Source: Cephalotus follicularis (Eukaryota; Streptophyta; Magnoliopsida; Oxalidales; Cephalotaceae). From it: a stretch of DNA of 64,000 bases. This document shows positions 46,310 to 57,011 of this stretch, piece after piece (positions within the stretch are counted from its first letter, which is position 1; each line of letters starts with the position of its first letter). Under the pieces are notes generated by a model. The model ran no database searches. It was not told the DNA's origin and saw only the letters and a list, made by a program, of their open reading frames with translations. The stretch is taken from positions 62,001 to 126,000 of the forward strand of contig BDDD01000724.1 in assembly GCA_001972305.1 (NCBI GenBank). Direction: 5' to 3'. Made by a program: the position numbers and the translations under genes.

Positions 46310-49024
46310 TGTTGAAGTTAGGTGTCCCTACAAGCCATGAGGTGGCTAATTGGGTGTACATATTTGATACATTCCTTAATTGGAATAATCCATGAATACC
46401 TATGGTTGGCTGCATGTATGTACTTTACACTCTGATCCTACATTCTGAGTTCCAATTATGTTCGATTGTGCATATATATTCACAATGGCAAACCTGCTAT
46501 ATGTAATATCCCAAAGGGTCAAATGCGGATCAGTTCTATCGCCATGTCAACTGAGTACACACATAGCGCCCTGTCGCCGAGGGGTTGGATCTCATGCCTA
46601 GAGAGTTAATGAGAATGAGGTCCTTAGTCCCTTCAAACAGAAGTTCCAAGTCATTGGTTCACTTTCTGGGCAATTGAGGAACCGTAAAGACTTGTCATAT
46701 TATGCATGCTCCCTTGTATGGAGGACGACTTCTCTCATTGCTGTTTGGATGGAACTAAAGCAGATACGGGGTCCGTACTAGAGAGAATGACACCGAATCG
46801 ACCCACCACAGGTGACCTATCTGGATGGACATTACCCTTATCGATAGGATCCCTATTATTTTTGGTAGTGTATAGTCTATGGTGAATAGTAGGTCTTAGC
46901 CTATGTTGTATCCTTAGACCTGAGCGGCTGGCATGCATTGTGTAGTGACTGCATGACTTTGATTTCCGCCTTCCCCAGCACTAGCCAGGTGCTGGCAAAA
47001 CGGTTGTCTTTGGGTCATGTGGAAACTGCATTGAGACGTGTGGGCGCAGTTCGTAATATGGAATCATCACACCCATAATGATGGATGAATGGCTCTATAT
47101 GATCTTGACCATTGTTGATTGAAAGACTTGGCCAGGCTTAGGCGGACTGGATATAGGGTGATTCCATGGAGGTCCGCCAAAGTCACATTGTGTTCACAGA
47201 TTTATATGGTCACGGAATATCTTTGGTGGACATTTATCCACACCCTTGTCCGTGGTCAGAGTCACTAGTGATAAGTGTTACATGACACATATGTCGAAGA
47301 CGAGCTTAAAGCTCTTGCTTTCTGTTTATGGACTAATAGACATGGTAATACACGGATCTGGGCGTGATGTGAGTTCACACCTAGGCCATCTTGTGAATAG
47401 TCGAGAGGACTATTAGGATGGTCGTACCAGAACTCGGGATGTTCTGAGAAACTTATCAGTATACCAGATATTGACTAGGCTTTTAGAGTCCTGCCTTGCT
47501 TTGAACATGTTGACACGTGTGAGAGACACATGTCATTTTGTGAAAGGACAACATCTAGAGGATGTTGCTTTGGCAATGATTATTTCATATGCTGGATTTA
47601 GGTCCATGCATTACCACGATGAAATCTCCAAGCAAAGGGTTGAAATTGAATATAGAAGAGAAACGTCTCATCCTAGTCTTGGGCGTTGACGCCATAGAGA
47701 GTATGCGTCGACACCATGGATTCTAGGGACTTTAGGCATTGACACCATGGAGAGCATGCGTCGACGCCATGACAAAGCCTCTGGACATCAACACCATGAA
47801 GAGCATGTGTTGACACCAGACAGGTAGAGATAGTAAGTCTCGTTTGTCCTTACGCGTCGACGCCATTGGTAGGCATTGACGTTATGATAGGCGGATACAT
47901 CACATCGACGCTATGGCGAGCATTACACTGACGTTATGGAAACTAGGGACTTTACGCGATGACGTCATGGGTCATATGGCGTTGACGCATAGACTGGAAG
48001 AGTCAACGCCATCGGTTAGGCTTTAACGCCTACAGGATAGTATATAAAGCTTGAGAGAAGCTTCTTTGACACACAACTCTATTCACTCACTCACTCTCTC
48101 ACTCTCTCTCTCTCTCACACTCTCTCTCTCTCTTCTTGGTCGTCTTCTCTCTTTGACCTGCTGACGTACACGTCAACGCAATAGGTTAGACGTTGACGAC
48201 AATATCGCCTAGTGTAATTTTCTACCGTTTTCAACCATCCTTTCACCCCTTAAAGCTCAATATAGGTGGAGATGATTTGTACCTTTCATCTCATCTTTAC
48301 CTATATAGTTTATAGTGTAGGATTAACCCTCAAACCTCCATAACCATCTTCCTTATGCGTGGATCATGGAGGAGCTTGGAGCTGGGAGCTTTAATGGAGT
48401 TTTGCAATTAAAGTGATGAGGGAGCTCTTGAAGGAAGGAGCCATCACTTGAGGTAACCAATTTCTTGTCTCCCTCTTTGTGGATTTGGATTGGGCTTAGG
48501 GTTTGCCAACCTTAGCCAAACCCAAGATGAATATGGTTTTGTCCTGTGTGTTGAAATTGCTTGTTGCGGGTTTAGCTTGCAATTTCGGGTTGTGGCTCGG
48601 GTATGCCTACCTTGGCCAACCCCCCTTGTTTTTTTGGATGAACCATTGCGATTCCTTAGGGTTAGGGATTGCTCTTGGTTCGGGTTTGTGGGTCAATTGC
48701 CTAGGGATTGTGTGTGTACCCTTAATGCAATTGTTTGTGACCAATGTGAGAGTTTATGGCAACTCTTACTCCAAACCCATTTCTCATTTATGCTTGGATC
48801 GGTTGGTTGGTTTGGCTACATGCTCCATTAGGGGTCCTAGGCTCATTGGGACAATTGCGGACATTAGTCTGGGTTATATGGTAACCCATTACTTGGGGAT
48901 CAATCATTTGATTGAAAATTAAAATTGATCACCCTTCACTCCCAGCGCCCATAATGGAGTTTTTGTTTTGCTTCCGCCGCACCTTTTCAGCCTCACTGCC
49001 TCCCGGGGTCTGGGGTTCCCAACA
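46310..49024 (+). repeat. Copia C 3' LTR
   Basis: From tgttgaagtt to ttcccaaca, 2715 bp, matching the 5' LTR. It includes copy 4 of the A/C conserved block (46908-47010), a GTCGAC cluster and a (CT)n/(CACT)n run (48085-48133). Confidence 0.92.
47681..48205. repeat. GTCGAC palindrome cluster (Copia C 3' LTR)
   Basis: Counterpart of 37351-37846 with about fifteen units. Units differ between the two LTRs mostly by C/T or G/A within CpG. Confidence 0.82.
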
Positions 49025-50268
49025 GTGAGCGTGTATGTCTCAAGGAAAATTGGAACTACAAGAGTAAGTTATGCCACTCTTGACCTAGAATTTGCAGCGT
49101 TAGCCCGTGCGCTACGCAATTGGAGACATTATCTATGGTATGGAGTTTAATGATGTATATACATATCGCAAAAGTTTAAAGCAGTTTTTCTCCTAAATGA
49201 ACTTGTCTATGAAGCAAAGAAGGTGAATAGAATCTTGTTAAAGCTACATTACATGATGAAGATGGATTCAAACCCGAATTCTTGATTCATGATGACAATT
49301 AATGAGATTCCAAGGCAGAGTTTGTATTATTTATAATAAAGAGCGGAGGATGAGCTGTGGTCGCAGTCCTATCACTCCAGTTTCTCAGTACATCTTATGA
49401 TTAGAAAGATGTGCCGAGATATGAAGCTCAATTTGGTGGAATGGCATGTATAAGGAGTAGGCACAGTTGCCTACAGGCTTGCCCTACCACTCAGCCTATG
49501 GGATCGACATCTACCTTATAAGGTTGGGTATATGGAAAAAATCATAGTGGTGTAATGGGCATGCATAATGGATTGGGTGGCAATTGGGATGAACATCTAC
49601 TGTTAGTAGAGTTCTCGTATAATAACAGTTACCATACTAGTACTGGAATGGCACCATTCGAGGCTCTCTATGGTAGGAAGTGTATAACCCCAGTTTGTTG
49701 GTTGAAGTAGGTGAATAGGGTCTTTTGGGACCAAAGCTCATGCAAGAAATGACAGAGAAGGCTGATGAGAACTCATATATTCAAAGATGGTTTCGGAATG
49801 ATATGGACGCTAAATGACAATAGAATGGGTTAGATAGTTACAAGTCGTACGATAATGGATCGAATAGTTATGGATCATACGATAGAGGATCTAATGGTTA
49901 GAGATAATGATTAAGTTTTGTTCTGATCCATTATTCCTTTGAAAAAGGGGAACATTCATTCCTTTTATATAGAGATATGTGATGTGGAAGGAGCCTTGCG
50001 AGGAAGCTTGTTATGTGAAGATTAACAGTAAAGTAATGAATGATAATACTAAAGTGAATTGTAGAAGTATTGTTACGGTGGGCTTAAATAATGTGGTTGG
50101 ATGAAACGATTAAGGAACAAGGACAGTTCCCTAAATGAAGTGTTATGGCAATATTATGGGTTTGAGAAAGCCACATGGGACGTGAGGAAGAAGTGAAGGC
50201 GTTGTACCCTCGCCAGTTTTAACCTACGAAATCTCGGGATGAGATTTCTCTAAGGAGGGAAGGATATA
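49025..50268 (+). mobile_element. G1 RNase H, integrase remains and 3' end
   Basis: G1 resumes after the second gtgag TSD. An RNase H end is visible at about 49040-49145 (LEFAALARALRNWRHYLWYG, matching the HDLELAA...WRHYLYG region of Ty3 elements). Integrase traces include [22 protein letters not shown] (about 49617-49682), typical of Tekay/Del elements. The 3' end carries a perfect hairpin, gaaatctc-gggat-gagatttc (50228-50248), followed by a purine-rich tract (aaggagggaagg, about 50252-50263) that would be the polypurine tract. The next LTR would start about 50267. The region is decayed. Confidence 0.75.
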
Positions 50269-50392
50269 ATGCCCCGTTTTAAATAAAAAAAAGTGAATTC
50301 GGGAGCTTTGCCCCCTATGAAGAAAAGGGATAGGCAAGTGCATAAAGCGCTCGAGCTAAAGAGAGATAAAGGGAGAAGAGAGAAGACTCCAC
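50269..50392. other. Junction between G1 and G2, unassigned
   Basis: This begins with gccccgttttaaat, which fits the first bases of a G1 3' LTR. It then runs into A-rich and GA-rich sequence before G2 coding similarity starts. No TSD or second LTR was found, so I cannot say how the two elements were joined. Confidence 0.4.
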
Positions 50393-52095
50393 TTCCCGTT
50401 GCGGTGGCAAACCCGGTAACTCCTCCAAAAACACATCTGAAAACTCTCTAACAACCGGATAGTCCTCAAAGTGAGGATCATCCTTAGAGATGTCTTCCAC
50501 AACAGCTAGGTAACCCTCAGCACCCTTAGCTACCAACTTCCGAGCCTTCAGAGCAGAAATAAACTTAACTTCTTTTCTCGGCCGTGAACCCTGATAAACA
50601 AAATCAGGCCTATCCACATCCCCAAATAAAATCCTCCGAGTGTGACAGTTAATCGTGGCACGATGGCGATCTAACCAATCCATGCCAGGAATCATGTCGA
50701 AGTCATGCATATCTATTGGGAAAAGATCAGCATCTCGAACGCAATCATCAAAAATGATAGGACAAGCACGAAAACATTCAGATATCACAACAGATGTCCC
50801 CATAGGGGTCGAAAGAACCAAAGCTGGATCCAGAGATGGAGATGCACCCCAAGATGCCGAACAAAAGATCTCACTACTACAGAGCGAGTCGATCCAGTAT
50901 CATAAAAAACATAAGCCATACGACAACAAACAGAGACATAACCCGAAACAGTACCTGGAGTACCCGTTGCCTAATGAGTAGTCAAAGCAAAGAATCGGCC
51001 ACCTACATTGCGTTGTCCCGCGTCTCCGCCATTACCTTTCCTCTCCTTTGCTCGAGGGTCTGTGAAATCCATAAAACGATGGCCCTGCTTTCCGCACACA
51101 AAGCATGCTCCCGAAGCCTTGTAACAAGTCAAGATCGGATGCCTCTTCCCACAAGTCTCACACTGTGCAATCTGAACATTTGGGTTACCCCCACCAGTAG
51201 CTCCTTGATTCTTATTTTTCTTTTGCTGCTTACCATTTCGGCCCTTACCCTGCTGTCCCGAATTTTGGCCCTGAGAGTCTCCCCTATTTCTCTTCCTCTC
51301 TCCTTCCAAACGAGCAGCCTGAAAATCCAACCTTTCCATTTCTATGTTCTTCGCAACGTTTGCAACCTCCGACACATCCGCAAACCTCGAGTTAATCAGC
51401 TTACCCCTAAGCTGATAATGCAACTTCCATTTAAACTTTTCTGCCTATTCTGCTGTCGTCCCCGCTGCAGGTCCTGCAAAGCCTACCAACCTGGTAAACC
51501 GGGCTAAAAACTCCTTAACAGACTCACCTTCCTTCTGTCTCGTCATTAGAAACTCCCTAGCATAAGCCTCTTTATCAGCAGTGGGGAAATACTACTGATA
51601 AACGATCTCACAGAAATCAGACCAAGACAAAGTCTCAACAAAACCTCCACCCTTAGCTGTTTTCAAGGTCTTCCACCATGTATGGGCATCGCCCTCCAGC
51701 TTATACGCAGCCAATTTAACCTTCTGATTATCACCGCATTCCAGCACATCGAAAATCTTCTCCAAATGAGTAATCCAATGCTCAGCCTCCACTGGTGTTG
51801 GCGCCGAAGTAAAGGATCGCGGTCTCTGTTTTTGGAACCTTTCCAGTCATACATGAACGGGAGTATCAGGATGGTCCCCAGCTCCCCTAGCTGCATGAGT
51901 ATCAACGAGTACATTCTCCTCAGCTACTTGCTCACGACGACCATGCTCATGATTTTGCTATTGCTGCATCACTCGGTTCACTTCCTGAGCCACATCTTGT
52001 CTAACCATCTCGTCAATTGCAGTCTCATTTCTTGCTCCATCCTGAGCCACAACTGGTTCAGTCCTCTGAGGGGTGTTCCTTGTTCTTGCCATCTA
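50393..52095 (-). mobile_element. G2 gag and protease region
   Basis: Reading leftward on the minus strand, gag shows the core EAEHWITHLEKIFDVLECG (about 51733-51789) and AAYKLEGDAHTWWKTL (about 51670-51717), typical of Ty3 chromovirus gag, then a basic Gln/Gly-rich linker and a CX2CX4HX4C-like part CFVCGKQGHRFMDF (about 51063-51104). The protease end has FDMIPGMDWLDRHRATINC (about 50652-50708), and the DVFLEELPGLPP linker to RT follows (about 50400-50435). Confidence 0.85.
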
Positions 52096-52248
52096 AGCAA
52101 AAAAACCAGGATAAGATAAGGACAAAAGAATCAGGGTATCAAAACGAAAAGACACATCAAAAGGTCATAACGAAGAAGTCCATACCCAGTGTCTACCCAA
52201 TCTCACAGGTCAAACCTAGTTAGGTCTTCTAAGGAAACAAAACCTATT

Positions 52249-52260
52249 TCTCTGATACCA
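52249..52260 (-). promoter_or_regulatory. G2 primer-binding site
   Basis: tctgatacca on the + strand is tggtatcaga on the minus strand, the Met-tRNA site, next to the LTR end at 52266. Confidence 0.88.
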
Positions 52261-52580
52261 CAATCTGTAACCCCCGATGGTGGGAGCCCTTACAGGTTAA
52301 AATACTAAACCGAAACACAACGGAATATCTAAACAATAGACTGATGCGCAAAACGAATGTGGTGGTCTGAAACATAACTTATAACAAAACCGATGTTTAA
52401 CAAAGTCTAAAAATTTTAACAAATCATAATCTGAACATAACAGGAAACAAAACCAAAATCTGGAACTGTTTTAATGAAAAACCAATCTGATCCTACTGGA
52501 AGAACACAAAAGACCAACTCCTAGATGATCCTCTGACAAGTGGGTAACTCTCATCACATGTTTCCCCCATCCTTTTTAAA

Positions 52581-52626
52581 ACCTGCCGCATAGAAACAAA
52601 AACGCGGCTTAGCAAACCTCAGTATG
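52581..52626 (-). promoter_or_regulatory. Tekay LTR hairpin plus acceptor-like module (G2)
   Basis: Minus-strand order: actgaggtttgctaagccgc, T-rich tract, gcggcaggt. Nearly identical to H2 although the surrounding LTR has diverged. Confidence 0.58.
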
Positions 52627-53068
52627 GATAAGGAATTAAAACAGTAAACGATAAAGAGAATATCTTGAACTTTGGAATACAACAAAGTAACATAGTAAAC
52701 ATTCTTGAAATGTAAAACAGAATATTTAAAAACGAGCAGTTATAAAATCATCATAACTTTACGAATAGCAGAATACCATAATTCAAAACTTTATCTGATT
52801 TCATAATTCTATAACAAAGAATTCTGACATACATACATAAATAGGTGCAAGGGGTTCGCGAGGCCCACATGCTCTGACGAAAAAGTCGTGTACGGCACTA
52901 CACAAACAATCCCAAATACTGAATTTCTGAATTCTGACAATAATTAGAGTATACTCATATGCCTCCAAAGGATCCATATCCTACTCTCAGGATACATATT
53001 TAAAAGAGAGGTCGTAGACCGATCACACCGCCACGGTAGGTCTCATGTCCTCCGTGTCAAAGAACATG

Positions 53069-53086
53069 CCTATGATACCTCATAGG
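53069..53086 (-). other. Conserved Tekay LTR hairpin (G2)
   Basis: CCTATGA/TCATAGG with a four-base loop. The closing pair is A-T where H1 and H2 have G-C, a compensatory difference. Confidence 0.65.
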
Positions 53087-53647
53087 TAGGGTTTTTCTCT
53101 ATATGTTATTATGATAAAACTTTGTTTAATTCTAAAACAATTTTAAAACATACTTATGTAAACTGTCTCCAGACATATCTGAAATTATTTAAAAAGAATC
53201 GTACTTTCATATCAAAATCAAATCAAAATCCGATCGGTATCTGAAATATAACATACTCCCTAAAGTGGAAGCCATGTCCAAACAATAACACATTTTCGAT
53301 AACAGAAAATATGCATATCCATATCTGATGTAATAAAATTTATTTTAATAAGACTATTATCAGAACGAGAATATCTGTATCAAAATATGAGTTTTATTTC
53401 TAATAAAACCAGGAACATAAATCCGTTCAATAAAACGTACAAAATCATCAATTAATGAAAGTTTAATCGAAGCAGTACCAAAGAACGAAGAATCCATACC
53501 TTAGCAGGTCAAAAATCTAAACAATCTAGAATACCGGAAAAAAGCACCCTAGAAGTGTCCTAAACTCCACCACGAATGATATTAAGACCTAAACATTTAA
53601 ACCCAAACATCACATAACATAAAAAGAACGAAACCTCAAAACTGCCA

Positions 53648-53782
53648 TAAAGCGTCGATAGTGTATCCTTAGGCGTCGACGGTTTCATTGAACAAAAGGA
53701 CAAAGCATCGAGTAAAGAGTCGACTGACCAAAGCTCAAGACAGTACAAAGTGGCGACGCTCAAAAGACAAGAATCGACGGTT
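53648..53782. repeat. GTCGAC palindrome cluster a (G2)
   Basis: Units gcgtcgatag, gcgtcgacgg, gcatcgag, gagtcgactg, ggcgacg and aatcgacgg, 15-30 bases apart. Confidence 0.75.
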
Positions 53783-54540
53783 TACGTCGAATACTGAATA
53801 CCAGTTGCAAAAAACGATTTCAAATCTATGGCAAATCTGATTTTTGATAGACACTATGCATAAATGACAACATGAAGGTTCTGTGACATGTTATATCAGT
53901 TCAAAAACTCCAATATATAACTATCTTAGTGCATGATCAAAACTAAAACAAAATTATGGAAGTTTAAAGTAAACATTTTCTGGTTTAAAACAGTTTATAA
54001 GACATATGCTATAACCCACTCTTTCTGTGCACAAACCTTAAAACAATAGTATATACATATGTCAATAACATAATTTCTTTGTTTTTTACGCATCAGTATT
54101 ACAAGTTATGCATAATATCCATGAATGAACATATTAAAGTTATAGCAGAAAACCTTTCTCAACAGGGTCCTAAAACATGATCAACATGAATTCTAGCACA
54201 TCTTTATTGGAAAATAATAGTTGATACATAATCTATGTAGTAAAAGCTACAACTTTTGTTTCGAGAATACCTCCAAAAGACATCAAGATGATGCAGAGAA
54301 ATGCTTGCCAAGTTGCTGTTCGTGTTTGTTAAAAACGTGCAGATGATTTCTCAAAAATGTAGTGATCAGTTTTTAAAACAACAAAACGTGTAAAATTAAT
54401 GTTAAAATAGTGCAACTAATGTGTTTCCTTTCTTGCAGATTCGGTTTCGAACAAAGAAGGAAAATCAGATCAACAAAAATTGCAAAAACCCCTTTTTCCC
54501 TAAACAACCCACCGTCCAAACCGGTATGGAAAGCTGACTA

Positions 54541-54676
54541 AAGCGTCGACTGTTTACCTTAAAGCGTCGACAGTTTAGCACATAAATACAGAATGCGTCA
54601 ATGTCACACGTTTAAGCATCAACGTGTCACGCAGCACCGAAAGCGTCGGCGGTTCTAATAAGAGCGTCGATGCTTT
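54541..54676. repeat. GTCGAC palindrome cluster b (G2)
   Basis: Units gcgtcgactg, gcgtcgacag, gcgtcaatg, gcatcaacg, gcgtcggcgg, gcgtcgatgc, followed by gtgcccagaaaac. Confidence 0.8.
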
Positions 54677-54798
54677 GTGCCCAGAAAACAAAAATAAAAG
54701 AATTTCAAGTTAAGAATCAAAGCGTTCACAAACCATAGCATATATCAAAAGGTATAAACCCAACATAAAACATGTAAGCATAGAAATGGGATATTACA

Positions 54799-55430
54799 AG
54801 TTAGCACCATGATCCGATGTGAATGGGAGAGTTGGACAGTGGGATAGTGGGATGATGAAAGCATATTTCTGCATAATATTTGTTACTTTTAATGAGTGAG
54901 CTTTTTGCTGGGAAAATGTTCGAAGTTCTCTCTGAAAAAGTGTGAGTTCCCTTCTCTGATATACACCAAGCAATTTCTTCTCTAGGGTGGATTGATTTTG
55001 GCTAAGTCTTGTCAATTTCAATTTACTCTCCTTCAGCTTAAAGAGAGTGAGTGAGCATTGTGTGTTTACTTCTTCCTTGTTGGGCTGGAGCATTTTCTGA
55101 ACCAGGGATTTGGAGAACATCAAAGAGGGAGTCTACACAAGCTAGTACTGGCAAAGAACGAAGGAGCCACCAATGGAAGGTATAACATTCATATCCTCCT
55201 CTTTTAGTTGTCATGTTTTTTCCATGCTTGTGTGTCACCATTGCTTGTCTTTGGTGACACCAATTCAATTCATGTGATGACGTGGTGATCATTGTGGCTT
55301 GTGTTTATGCCAAAATGGATTTGTTTTTTGGGTGTCTTTCCGCTGCAATGGTCATGTTTTAAAGTTTTGTTTTGCACCCTTTACACCTAAGTCCGTTTTT
55401 TGCTCCGAAGACGCATTACCTTTTTCATCA
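54799..55430 (+). repeat. Copia B2 5' LTR part
   Basis: Matches the last 600 bases of the B1 LTRs, including the gtgtgtcaccattg...ggtgacacc block, and ends tttttcatca before the primer-binding site. Confidence 0.87.
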
Positions 55431-55431
55431 G

Positions 55432-55443
55432 TGGTATCAGAGC
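55432..55443 (+). promoter_or_regulatory. Copia B2 primer-binding site
   Basis: tggtatcagagc, a perfect match to the usual plant Met-tRNA site. Confidence 0.92.
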
Positions 55444-55747
55444 GTCCCACATCATCCTTAGTTGAATTCTTGCCTATGATGATTAACTGATTGAGAGTTT
55501 ACTTGATGGATGTGTTTTATGGTTAAACTTTATTTTTCAAAGTGCCTTAGTGAAACTTTAAATGAAATTGGATTTCTTTGTAATATTGTCTTGGAGATTA
55601 TGTTATAATGGGTTTTGAACGTTTTTTGGAAACCTACGTAATGTAATTTGAGGCTGTCAAATGTCTAGTTTTGGCAGATATGGTGAAAGGCTTGTGTTCA
55701 AACTTTAGTTTCAACAATTTTCGAACTGCAAAAACTGTCCAGGGGAC

Positions 55748-55900
55748 TTAAGCATCGACGCTTTTGGTAGAAGCATCGACGCTTGTCTTACTGTGTCTTG
55801 TTGCGTCAATGCTTTGACATAGCATCGGCGCTTATTTAAGTTTTTATGTTTTGGCGCCTTGGACGTAAGCGTAGACGCCTTCTGGGAAAGCGTTGAGGCT
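55748..55900. repeat. GTCGAC-like palindrome cluster in the B2 leader
   Basis: Units aagcatcgacgctt, gcgtcaatgc, gcatcggcgc, gcgtagacgc and gcgttgaggc. It is the only cluster found outside an LTR. Preceded by gtccagggg. Confidence 0.75.
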
Positions 55901-56198
55901 TTAGTCGATTTATAAATAAATAAAAAATTTCTGTTTTTACAAAAATTGGATTTTTGCATTATGCCGCTTAGAAAATAATGATCATTACTTGATTTAGTGC
56001 GAGTTTGATCAATTAAAAATCCTCAAATTAAATTTTGTAATTGGTTATTATTTATGGCATTTGTTATTTTATGTTTATTTATATTGGTTATAAATTTTAA
56101 GTCTTATGCACAATGGATGGCCTGAAAGGACAAGACCGATTTTATGATTTTTCTTGTGTGGATGAATTTATTTATTTATTATTAATGGTCTGTAATAA

Positions 56199-56214
56199 GG
56201 TGCCCGCGTGCACC
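56199..56214 (+). other. Conserved leader hairpin, Copia B2
   Basis: GGTGC/GCACC stem with loop CCGCGT, as in B1 with a one-base loop change on each side. Confidence 0.65.
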
Positions 56215-56692
56215 ATTTATTTTTCCTAACTATGTAATTTTAAATGTACTTTTATTTTCAAAATGTAAAGTTCCTTTTGTAAATGAAGATCTTGCAAGGA
56301 GAGATAGAGGAGAGGAGGGATGGAGGAGAGGAGAAATGGAGTACAAGACTTTTTAAGGCCATGTATGTACGGTGTTTGTTGTAATAGATAAATTTAAATC
56401 TTTACACCTAGGAAGACCTAGTAGTGACTTCGGGCTCAAGTCACTACTTATAATGTCCTTGCCAATCCATTGATATATTTTAGAAATATGTCCAAGGTGC
56501 ATAAGATACACGTCATGCATGCTAAGCCGTAAATTAATTGGAATTGGCTAATACAACCAATGAATTAATTAATGGCTCGGTAATTAAAATGTGAGATAGC
56601 AAATTCCCTCAACTTAATAATAAGTCTGAACGTAGGAACCCATGGAGTGCTTCCCCGTGGCCTTCCATAATTTTCGTTGAGTAGTGTTCCTG

Positions 56693-57011
56693 GGTTGTTG
56701 GTTTGTCATGCCCTAGCTGAGGCTGATAACTTTGGGATACTATGTCAACGCCGGTGTTGGGCACCCCAAAGGGTGGCTATCTTTTAGCACTTGGACATGC
56801 CTACGTATGGGTGTTAAAACTAGTGCATTCCAATAAAAATTGCGGGTGTTTGACTTATCAAAATTCTGATGGTTTGTCATGCCCTTGCTGAGGCCATATT
56901 GAATCTAAGGCCGAATAATATGATTTGATCTTCTATTAGATACAAATTGGCAAGATAGCCTACCCATTGGATATATTATGATTTGTCATGCCCTAGCTGA
57001 GGCCATAATAT
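56693..57011 (+). other. Series of leader hairpins, Copia B2
   Basis: Hairpin 1: ggttgttggt (56693-56702) with gctgataact (56722-56731), all ten positions pair when G-U is allowed. Hairpin 2: atgg (56869-56872) with ccat (56894-56897), weak. Hairpin 3: ATATTATG (56973-56980) with CATAATAT (57004-57011), perfect. All enclose tttgtcatgccc(t)..gctgagg. Confidence 0.68.

Larger units (their letters stand above)
35985..49024 (+). mobile_element. Copia C: Ty1/Copia element carrying solo LTR S1
   Basis: TSD gtgag is perfect (35980-35984 and 49025-49029). LTRs are 2678 and 2715 bp. The primer-binding site is split by S1. Leader 41294-43217 has the blocks shared with A and B. The coding part (43218-46290) is strongly decayed, with many breaks: RT and RNase H traces are seen, integrase only weakly. 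LTR difference is about 7-8 % over 260 bases, so its age is similar to Copia A. Confidence 0.9.
1..50268 (+). mobile_element. G1: outer Ty3/Gypsy element, decayed, Tekay/Del-like
   Basis: This is the oldest layer recognised. Its pieces lie at 1-689, 25144-25476, 33957-35984 and 49025-50268, separated by three Copia insertions. The pieces hold an LTR end and a degenerate primer-binding site, a gag start, CCHC knuckle, protease, reverse transcriptase, RNase H and integrase traces, and a typical Ty3 3' end with a polypurine tract. Two of the three insertions have matching 5-bp TSDs, so the pieces do belong to one locus. The element is broken many times and the start of its 5' LTR lies outside the window. 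Chromovirus (Tekay/Del) assignment rests on the style of its RT, RNase H and 3' end and is an inference. Confidence 0.75.
50393..54798 (-). mobile_element. G2: partial Ty3 (Tekay-type, H family) element
   Basis: Minus strand. It has a 5' LTR (52266-54798), a Met-tRNA primer-binding site (52249-52260), gag, two cysteine-rich parts and protease up to the start of the RT linker. RT, RNase H, integrase and the 3' LTR are not present. Its LTR is related to H1 and H2, which identifies those solo LTRs as Ty3. It is incomplete and has a few breaks. No matching TSD could be found at its two edges. Confidence 0.85.
52266..54798 (-). repeat. G2 5' LTR
   Basis: 2533 bp, ends tgtaaccccc and gatattaca (+ view). 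On the minus strand it has the H-family start tgtaatatccc, the hairpin plus acceptor module (52581-52626) and the CCTATGA/TCATAGG hairpin (53069-53086). Confidence 0.87.

Noticed and set aside
50836-51507. Long + strand open frame of 223 codons
   Set aside because: It is antisense to the G2 gag region, which has clear retrotransposon motifs. The + frame is low in recognisable content.
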